Shown piece by piece: positions 56,117 through 64,000 of a DNA stretch of 64,000 nucleotides. The notes beneath the pieces were generated by a model. The model was not told the origin of the DNA and did no database searches. It was given only the letters and a program-made list of their open reading frames with translations. This DNA comes from Vermamoeba vermiformis (lineage: Eukaryota; Tubulinea; Echinamoebida), in NCBI GenBank assembly GCA_045837725.1, contig JBEWZL010000008.1:124001-188000 (forward strand). The letters are read 5' to 3'. The translations under genes and the position numbers were made by a program. Each line of letters opens with the position of its first letter. Positions within the stretch are counted from its first letter, which is position 1.

Positions 56117-58645
56117 TTAGAATTTACAATATCCCTTGGCTCTTGGAATTGGAATCAAATCACGAATATTTTCCATGCCAGTAACGAACATTAAGAACCG
56201 TTCAAATCCCATACCTAAGAATTCGATCGAATTAATTCACCAGATAATATTATGCTCAATATTGTAGCACTTACCAAATCCAGAATGAGGTGCAGTGCCG
56301 TACTTCCTAAGGTCCAAGTACCACTGATAATTATCGATGTTCATTTTCAACTCTTGCATTCTGGATCCGGTGTCAACGTTAGAAAATATACTTAAACTTT
56401 GTAAATACACTTAAACTGTTACTTATTATGTATATATTAATCTCTATTATAGCATATTTCGTGCGTACCTTTGTAATAAAATTTCGTGGTTTTCTTCACG
56501 TTGGCTTCCACCGATCAGTTCACCGACATGAGGAATGATCAGATCCATTGCTGCAACGGTCTATAATACAAAAATAACGTTAGCTACTCGGCTTTATAAA
56601 AATCTACCATTTGCGATGAAGTTATAACGACGCTATTATTGTCAAAATTGTACCAGATCTGCTCGAGCAGATCCGCGCACGTACCTTGCCGTCAGGATTA
56701 GCTTTCATATAAAACGGTTTCAATGACTTAGGGTAGTTAATAACAAATACTGGCTTTTTGACGTATTCTTCGCAAATAAATTGCTCGTGTTTTCTGCTCA
56801 AATCATCGCCCCACGTAATTTCCTAATTTATCAAATTAGCAACAATTGCCATTGTACAACTTATATTCCATTAATATATAGTATTCCAATTATTAAATGT
56901 AATATTGATTACTTACTAGGCCGTTCTTTTTGAGCACATCCACGGCTTCAGTGTAGTCAATTCTACCAAACTCGGTGTTGAGCACGTAATTCAATTTTTC
57001 CAGTAATTTCGTGTCAATTCGCTCGTTGAAGAATTCGAGGTCGTCTTTGCAATGCTCCAACAAATCTTTAATACAATACTTCACGAAACCTTCCGCCAAC
57101 TTCATGTTATCTATTATAACAGACCTCTATTAATATATATTTCATAATAAATGTAAAATTTTGTATTAACTCACCGTTCAAGTCAAAAAATGACGCCTCT
57201 GGTTCAATCATCCAAAATTCACTCAAATGACGCGTCGTGTTTGAAGTTTCCGCTCTATTATAAGGACAATTAATACCTTATATTAACTGTTTAAATTAAT
57301 GACAACAAATAAATTCTATTTTTTTGCGTAGATCCGTGCAGGTTGCAAATAAAAATTTTGTTCGAACAGTAGATCCGCTGTGTACCCTTATGTGTATATT
57401 CAAAACGTACCTAAATGTCGGTCCAAAAGTATAAACTCGTCCCAGAGCAGCTGCAAACATTTCAGCGTGCAATTGACCGCTGACTGTCAAATACGCATCC
57501 GGACAGTTGAAAAAATGACTATAATTCTCGGGCTTATTGTCGTTGTTTTGCGAATGCGCCTTAATTTCTTTATCATAAGGCGTTGTTAATGTAAATAATT
57601 CACCATTGCCCTCGCAATCGTTTGAAGTAATAATTGGCGTGTGGATCATTGCAAATCCTTCTTGCTAAAATACCATCATATGAATACTTAGAAGGTCTAT
57701 TATATTAATTATATTATTATTACCTGGAAAAAGTTATGAACTGCCATTTGCGCGCGATTTCTGACGCGCATGACTGCACCAAATGTATTTGTTCGAGGTC
57801 GTAAATGAGCGATTTCTCTTAAATAATCAAATGTATGTCTTTTCTTAGAAATAGGGTACGTCTATAGTATTAAATTAGTATTTAAATCAAATATTTTAAT
57901 ATTTAATTTTAGCGTACTTGATCTGCGGGTCCAATCAATGTAACATTCTCGCATTGAAGTTCTATGTTCTGTTCGGCATGTTCAGGCTTAGTAATAACAC
58001 CTTCGACTGATACACAAGAGCCTGTTAAGATGTGCCTAATATTGGAACAGATCAGCAATTGTTTTAACTTGCGGCGTTGGATCTCGTCATCTTACTGTTG
58101 CAATTTAGCCGGATCCACAACGACTTGTAAATTATTGATAGTTGAACCATCATTAAGCTCGATAAATGATACTGTTTTCTTTGTTCGTAGCGTTTTGACC
58201 CAGCCTAGTGTTTCATGAAATTAGCGACTGAACTCATCCAATAATAATTCCAATTTATTATGATATGGCTCTGATATTAATATATTTGCGTGAGTGCATA
58301 CCTTTAACTTCAATCTTTTCGCCAACGCTGGGGCGTTTCAGGATGTCTACAATCTGCGATCGCGAGATCCTCGTCGTTAGAGACCGAGAGGACCCTTTCT
58401 GAAAATATAAAAATTGTCAGCTATTATAACGGCATGCGTATGAGTTCAGAATTAACGGCCAATGAATATTACGAACCACGGGATCTAGTAGTCCGCAGTC
58501 TGTCGTAGTATTTAATCGCAGAATATGGTTCAAATATTTCCTGAATATTTTTTGTAATATTTCAGTGGTTTTTGCTTGGATTCACGTTTACCTGTCCCAG
58601 ATGTCGGATGCTGCGGATACCGGCCTGTTTGAATACTCCGAACAT
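56117..58645 (-). CDS. Asparaginyl-tRNA synthetase, organellar/bacterial type
   Basis: The start at 58645 gives [18 protein letters not shown], a basic, acid-free leader like a mitochondrial presequence. The OB-fold anticodon-binding part ([20 protein letters not shown]) is followed by the class II core: [58 protein letters not shown] with [10 protein letters not shown] (motif 2), and [20 protein letters not shown] with [11 protein letters not shown] (motif 3), ending [12 protein letters not shown]. Ten or more exons. It charges tRNA-Asn with Asn. The NARS2-like signature and leader point to mitochondria. An 18-bp perfect palindrome lies in one intron (56656-56673). Confidence 0.9.
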
Positions 58646-58900
58646 TATATATGCCTCTTTTAATATTGTATAACCAATGTCTAGCCAGTTCTAGTCACTG
58701 GCAACAGTTTGAAAGCGAGAAAAAACCCTGGCGCCAAAATGAGGTATTTCCTCCCTGCAACTTCCGACGGATAAATCAGGACAAGACCGAACAAAATCAA
58801 TTCATATTTCCTAAGAGGTCGCCAACAAGCCTATCGACTATATTATTGTATATTTATTTTATTTATTTCTAAATTATAACGGTCGATCCAGGTTGAAAAG

Positions 58901-60217
58901 ATGCCCAAGTCACCTCACTCATCCCAAGGCACCTCAAAGAAAATTGTTGGCGGATCTGCAACAAAGCGAAAGCAAGTGGGTAAAGTAGATACTCCTGAAA
59001 GCTCACCAGAGCGAGGCTACAAGTCAACCTCGCGTCGATCGAGTATGTCTAAACCACCAAGCAAAACAAAGCCAGCAGCAAAAAAAGCCCCTCGATCTGC
59101 AACACCAAAAAAGGTATATTAGTGGTTATTATAATTATTAGACAATTTGGTACTGATTACTAAATTTTTCGGCGGATGAGTGATCCTCAACTATTTCGTA
59201 ATTTTTCTGTTTTCTTGCTCTATGCCATTATTCGATTTTTTTACAATTAGTTTCTTGATATTTTGCAAGGAGACGACTCTTTAAGTATTTTCAGCTCGTT
59301 CGGGCCAAAATAAATATCAGTGGTCGATTATAACGATTTATTGCCCAGGCATTATCGATTGCAAAAATAAAAATTAATTTATATATACTATAACACCTAC
59401 TAACGATAACTGCCATTTAGACTCACCGTTTTCGTCCTGGCACGGTCGCCTTAAGAGAAATCAGAAAGTATCAGAAAAGCACAGACTTGTTATTAAGGAA
59501 ATTACCATTTGCACGTTTGGTAAGTACTATATTGACGCTATTATCGTTACTTAAGCGAAGTGCGCGTAAAGGCAGTAGTACACGTGCAATACACCTTACT
59601 CAACTCAACTTCCTCTTTGTAATCGATTAACGAAACGATGCCACATACACATATTGATAACACGTGCACAATGTCTAATATTACCGCTGCTATTTAGGTT
59701 CGTGAGATCTCGCTAGACCACGTGCGTTTTACTCCAAATGAAGGCATCTTACGTTGGCAAGCAGAGGTAATTTAACGAATATATTGTCCTATTTAATCAA
59801 TACACTCTGTATTGAAGCGAAATCAACGTTCGATCATGCGCTATTAGTTTAAATATCGTAAGTTCTGAGTGTTGACATATGTCATAGGCACTTTTGGCAT
59901 TACAAGAAGCAGCAGAAGATTATTTAGTGCATTTATTCGAAGACGCGTAAGTACACATAATGATGATTGATATGCGCGTCATGTAACACGACCTACCCTC
60001 AAGCAAATTGATGCAAATGTAAGACGCGTACCTTTACTAACATTAATTCTCGACAGGAACCTTTGTGCTATTCACGGCAAACGTGTCACTTTGATGGTTA
60101 AAGGCAAGTATAATAATAGCTATTATTAACGTCAAGGCGATCAATTCTAACTCAACGTTGTGGCTAGACATTCAATTGGCTCGGCGAATTCGAGGTTTGA
60201 GGGAAGCCTTGTATTAA
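58901..60217 (+). CDS. Centromeric histone H3 (cenH3/CENP-A), 178 aa
   Basis: Six exons (58901-59113, 59421-59519, 59698-59766, 59888-59946, 60057-60103, 60168-60217) join in frame. The 71-residue tail is Ser/Lys/Pro-rich and unlike H3. The fold begins [20 protein letters not shown], then [20 protein letters not shown], a loop 1 four or so residues longer than in H3 ([20 protein letters not shown], with the cenH3 Trp), [19 protein letters not shown] and [10 protein letters not shown]. These are CENP-A hallmarks. It marks centromeric nucleosomes and seeds the kinetochore. The fifth intron starts GCAAGT rather than GT. Confidence 0.95.
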
Positions 60218-60391
60218 AGTTCTTATTTGTGTAATCAAGAGACTCTGCGTTATAAACCCTGTATTGTATATTTTGCTCACCCGACGTACTCGGTCTCAAT
60301 TCAATATCAAAAATACTGAACCGTGTTTTATTTATGAACAACAGCGATCCATGAACACGCTTAAATGAACTACGAATGATTACCGCTAGCT

Positions 60392-60806
60392 TTAGTGAGC
60401 GCTAGATTCAAAATCTAAAGCAACAACATCTTCCTTAACAGGAGCCAAGTACTCATTCATGAATTTGATATGCAGCTCGTGATCCTTGTAAACATTCAAT
60501 GCCTCCTTGTCCTTCATCAAAATATACAAGCCAACATTAAATCCTCGCGATCTCTCGGTGAAGTTGTTACCTTTTTAACCAAATAACCGTTAGATCAAGA
60601 TCAAAAATTAAAAAGGTAACAACCCTTTGAACTCGGTAAAAATATGGATAATTTTCATTGATTATATGCGTACCAAAATCAACAGAAAGGACGCCAGGAA
60701 TATTCTTCAAAGTCTCAAATCCGGCGAACAAATGGTTCATCGCCTCCTTGGTAGCTTCGGCCTTGGTCTTGAACCAAACCATGTGAATAACTTGCTTTGA
60801 TGCCAT
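60392..60806 (-). CDS. Dabb (stress-responsive A/B barrel) domain protein (103 aa)
   Basis: Two exons (60674-60806, 60392-60570). MASKQVIHMVWFKTKAEATK starts the barrel strand with the His-x-V-x-F/W pattern, followed by IPGVLSVDFG, then NVGLYILMKDKEALNVYKDH, ELHIKFMNEYLAPVKEDVVA and a short end. Length and order match Dabb proteins, small dimeric alpha/beta barrels of uncertain catalytic role in stress response or as plant polyketide cyclase relatives. A 16-bp inverted repeat spans the 3' splice site of the intron. Confidence 0.9.
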
Positions 60807-61013
60807 ACTGATGTATCGGGTACGTTTTTAGTGAGCAGGAAGCACAATTTTTGTGTCGGCAAAGGAAATTTCTGGCACACTGTATTGCCATTGGTCGAAA
60901 AAATTATCAAATTTAACCTGTCGTGTTTTCTCCCTCCATTCTCGTTCATCTTTGTCGAGGTCACGGTCGCTCTTTTCTCTCCTGTTAGTTCTCGGACGCA
61001 ACACATAATCAAA

Positions 61014-61750
61014 ATGCAAAACGAAGAAGGTGTTAAGGTTGATTTATACATTCCCCGCAAGTGGTAAGTAAAAATGCGCTTCAAATAAGCCATATCTGCT
61101 TTTTTTATTTGTGTATGATTATTTTTGCGGTTGTGTAAGGTCAAATATGTTCAATAATGCATATATGCGTTAATAACAACGTCAAATTAATTTTACTGTA
61201 ATATTACAGTAATAATAATTTTTTTAGATGCGATTAGTTATTTTGCTTACTTTATGTCGTGTTAGCGGCAAGAATATTATATACATGTTATACACTATTA
61301 TTATGATACACATAGAATGGCAATATAAAATATGCTAACACAGGAAGCGAGGATATTAAAATAATAACTGGCGACTGATATTCCGACCAAAATATATCAA
61401 TAATTGTTACCAATTACTTTACACAGCCAGCAATCACTCAATATAAACGAAATACGATCGAGTCGCAATTATTAACGAATTTGTTTAGCTCTGCCACCAA
61501 CAGATTGATCACTGCCAAGGACCACGCCTCTATCCAAATTGCCTTCGCTAACGTCGACGAGACTGGCAAGGCCATCAAGGAGAACACCACCTTCGCTATT
61601 TGCGGTTTCTTGAGAGCCCAAGTACGTGCCATGCATAATTTGTTTGATCGATCCAATAATTAATAATTTTCAACTCAGGGTCGTAGCGATGAAGCCCTCA
61701 ACAGATTGACCACCGAAAGCGGTCTTTTGAAGGAGACTTACAAGTTCTAA
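61014..61750 (+). CDS. 40S ribosomal protein eS21
   Basis: Three exons (61014-61063, 61489-61621, 61679-61750). MQNEEGVKVDLYIPRKCSAT, then NRLITAKDHASIQIAFANVD, an AICGFLRAQGRSDEALNRLT end and a short tail match eS21 over its whole length (about 84 residues). Part of the small-subunit body near the exit region. The first intron (425 nt) is much longer than most here and could hold regulatory sequence. Confidence 0.95.
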
Positions 61751-62053
61751 GCACCCTTGTCGATAAATAAAAAATTATAAAATAATTAAAAGCTACGCAG
61801 ATGCAGAAGGATTTTAGCTAAGCTTTATTGTTTATAGAAGTACAAGTACAGAAACAGCTGAATAATTGAAGAAAGAAAATTGCTGTCTCACCATCAAAAT
61901 TTGTTGGATATATAACGCTAGTTAGGCAACGGCTCAGGCCTCAGTGCGCGTACATGTCAGGGCTCGATCCGCGTGGAGAGAGAATGGCTATTTCTTCTTT
62001 CTCTAGCAATCTATTGTCTCATTAGTGTCTGTGCGCACCGATTACAATAATCC
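61751..62053. other. 3' flanks of convergent eS21 and RGS genes
   Basis: 303 bp with no gene seen. AATAAA-like signals lie near 61765-61770 and there is a GC-rich patch at 61930-61985. Confidence 0.5.
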
Positions 62054-64000
62054 TTACGATTTGTAGAGCTCTTCCAAGTGCTGCAATGTCGATCTGCGCT
62101 TGATCAAAGGGATGCCGGTGGCTAACGGGAGAGTAAGCATTTATCGATTTCATTCACCTTAGTTACTTACTAGCTACTACTTTCTGATAGTATTGAGATC
62201 TCAGGAAGTTTGGCAAGAACTCTGAGCGCACCATCGTGGTAACGAGCTCCATCACGCCGCTGAACAACTCGGGATCTGCAGCTTCAACACCTTGCAGTAT
62301 AGTCTATTTAACGTGTTAGATAGCCACGCGGCGACGGCGGGAGTACGTACCTGATGATCGACTTGTGTAGCATCAAATCCAAGCCCGTCTTCGCTTTCTG
62401 GATCTATGTACTTGTTGTACAAAAGTGGTGCCATAATTTTGCGCTTATCTGCTTGAGAGTGCTTGTACAGTTCTAAAACAGGATTGTACGGTAAGTACAT
62501 ACTACATTTAGGCTATGTATTAATTTTACACGTACCAGCACTGACCAAGAAGGAGAACATAGTGTCCGCGTACACGCTGTACAAATATTCTCTGAAGGCC
62601 AAGGTAATGTCTCGTTGGAACAGTAAGTCCGCGATAGTAATTGTCTTGGTTCTAATTTTGACTTCGAGCACTTTTCTGCTTGATTTGAGCTCGTTTTGTT
62701 TGAACATCGTTGTGTTTTGTCTGAATACGCAATTGTCGTTAGCAAAGCGGTTGTGACTGATCGTTATTAGAATAGGGGACTTACTTGAGTTGGGTCAAGT
62801 TATCGAATAGAGCCAAGGCGTTACGGACGGAGTCGCTAAGCGTGATGGCCTCCATGTGCGCCGCTAGGTCAGCTGAAAGAATGAACTGCGGAAAGTGTCT
62901 CAGATTCATCATGCGGAAGATGTAGTTCGTAACGTCTTGGAACGTTGTCTTGGTAGGATTATCGTGCACCTCACGCTCGAAAGCCTAGGGTAACGTAATC
63001 TAATTAGTTTCAAGGCCTTTAAATTGACAACCACTTCATTCGTAGCTTTGAATGACTTACAGATTTGTTTATCAACTCAGGAACAAGAGATGGATTGGGC
63101 GTAATGTACTTTTGATAAATGTTAACAGCTCTTGGGGTGAGTGAAGTCTCGGTCGCCAAACGGTAAATTTCTGCAACGAATTCGTAAATTTCAGATGAGT
63201 ATTGCCACGTTAATTAATCAATTCTAACGTACCAATCTCAAACGCTAGGAGAAGAGCGTCTATTAATTTGATTGATTCAAGGTAGCTTGCGAATCCGGCG
63301 CACAACTCCTTGTTGTAGAACACATCGCTGTAAGAGAGTTCGTTATCTTCCACGATATCCATGGTAGCCCGCTTAGATAAGAATTCATTGAGCTTTTCCA
63401 TGGTACCAGCTTCGATCGTAGGTATTAATGCCAAATTCCGGATTTACAACCTAGAACTTTTTTGCATGTACTTACCTCTACCCTTTCTAGTTTCGATTTC
63501 CTCTTCACTCGAAGCTATATACGATATCATTAGATACCTTCCACAAGCGTACCAGGTACATACAATCGACGATCTCTTGGAAGAACTTGGACTTCTTGTA
63601 GCCAGCCCAGCATTGCATGGAAAGAATCGCCCAAAGCTGTTCTTGCACTTCGGAGAAGGTGTCCTTCTGAGGATTCTCGAGTGCCTTCTTTCTGAGGTCC
63701 TAAAACCAAATTGAAACTCCGATCAGATGCGTTCAAATTCGGTTTGAATTTTCCTACCTCGACGTCGAAGTTATCTACATAGAGATAGTACTCGCTGGAT
63801 TCTTCGAAGTACTTATGGAATATTTCTTGAGCTCGTTTTTCTCTTTGAGCGAGCGAAACCATCGAGTACAATTCTAACGGGTTCGATCAGATGCGAAAAT
63901 TGGCGTATTTTCGGATAAAATACCTGCTTCGAGCCAGAATGATAATGTTTCGTTGGCGTGGATACTATGAAGATATTTTCTGAAGCTGGCCATGACAATC
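62054..64000 (-). CDS. Protein with three tandem RGS domains, 5' end outside window
   Basis: The gene runs off the right edge. Minus-strand exons give three RGS-like nine-helix bundles. The first (about 63990-63550) has FRKYLHSIHANETLSFWLEA, then RAQEIFHKYFE and AGYKKSKFFQE. The second (about 63340-62850) has GFASYLESIKLIDALLLAFE, then AVNIYQKYI and MMNLRHFPQFI. The third (about 62650-62180) has FREYLYSVYADTMFSFLVSA, then APLLYNKYIDPES and VRSEFLPNFLRSQYY. The tail is STLQHLEELYKS to the stop at 62054. RGS domains speed GTP hydrolysis on G-alpha; whether all three keep the catalytic Asn was not settled. Multi-RGS proteins are uncommon outside protists. Confidence 0.75.

Noticed and set aside
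61290-61376. Possible C/D-box snoRNA in the eS21 intron (ATGATA ... CTGA)
   Set aside because: The C box is imperfect, no terminal stem closes it, and no guide match to rRNA could be tested.

Overview
The window is nuclear DNA of a gene-dense, intron-rich unicellular eukaryote. Genes lie on both strands, often 60-500 bp apart. They are split by short AT-rich introns (mostly 50-100 nt, GTANGT donors, pyrimidine/A-rich acceptors) between GC-richer exons. The mix of a STAT with an SH2 domain, many F-box proteins, 14-3-3 proteins, a multi-RGS protein, a LAMTOR3 homologue and a canonical centromeric histone H3 suggests an amoebozoan or another unikont protist. That placement is inference; nothing here fixes the species.

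Layout. 1-7.2 kb: the 3' part of a TMEM214-like gene (with a tRNA-Tyr gene in an intron), an Arf-family GTPase with a long C-terminal extension, and a tail-anchored CS-domain/Sel1-repeat protein. 7.2-18 kb: a large vWA protein, a leucine-rich-repeat protein, a STAT factor whose intron holds a 5S rRNA gene, and a single-exon TPR protein. 18-28 kb: a dual-specificity phosphatase and three F-box proteins with different partner domains (degenerate Ras-like domain with a CAAX-like end, WD40-type propeller, ankyrin plus LRR). Between them are a canonical 14-3-3, two small Zn-finger/membrane proteins and small membrane proteins. 28.9-35.3 kb: an Rnl2-type RNA ligase with a MITE-like element in its first intron, a long YTH protein with a second 5S rRNA gene in an intron, and a very divergent 14-3-3. 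35.8-42.6 kb: two paralogous secreted Cys-rich proteins with GPI-type tails, a fragment of a third, a DxD glycosyltransferase, and LAMTOR3. 42.8-50.7 kb: a nuclear protein with a disordered C-terminus, about 1.85 kb of extreme poly-C sequence (44.95-46.8 kb, suspected assembly artefact), a WD40 protein and an unclear ORF patch. 51.7-64 kb: an STMP1-like mitochondrial microprotein, a short-chain dehydrogenase, a cytochrome P450, an organellar-type asparaginyl-tRNA synthetase, a cenH3 histone with a GC-AG intron, a Dabb protein, ribosomal protein eS21, and the 3' part of a protein with three RGS domains.

No operon logic applies. Some neighbours share themes: RNA modification and repair (YTH, RNA ligase), ubiquitin adaptors (F-box cluster) and signalling (STAT, 14-3-3, DUSP, RGS, LAMTOR3). 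The strongest candidates for new biology are the F-box/pseudo-Ras/CAAX fusion, the YTH protein with internally repeated degenerate modules, the 14-3-3 homologue that has lost its phosphopeptide pocket, 5S and tRNA genes inside introns of protein genes, and start codons isolated on their own exons in the secreted-protein pair. Exon boundaries were read by eye, so CDS spans run from start to stop codon and include introns.
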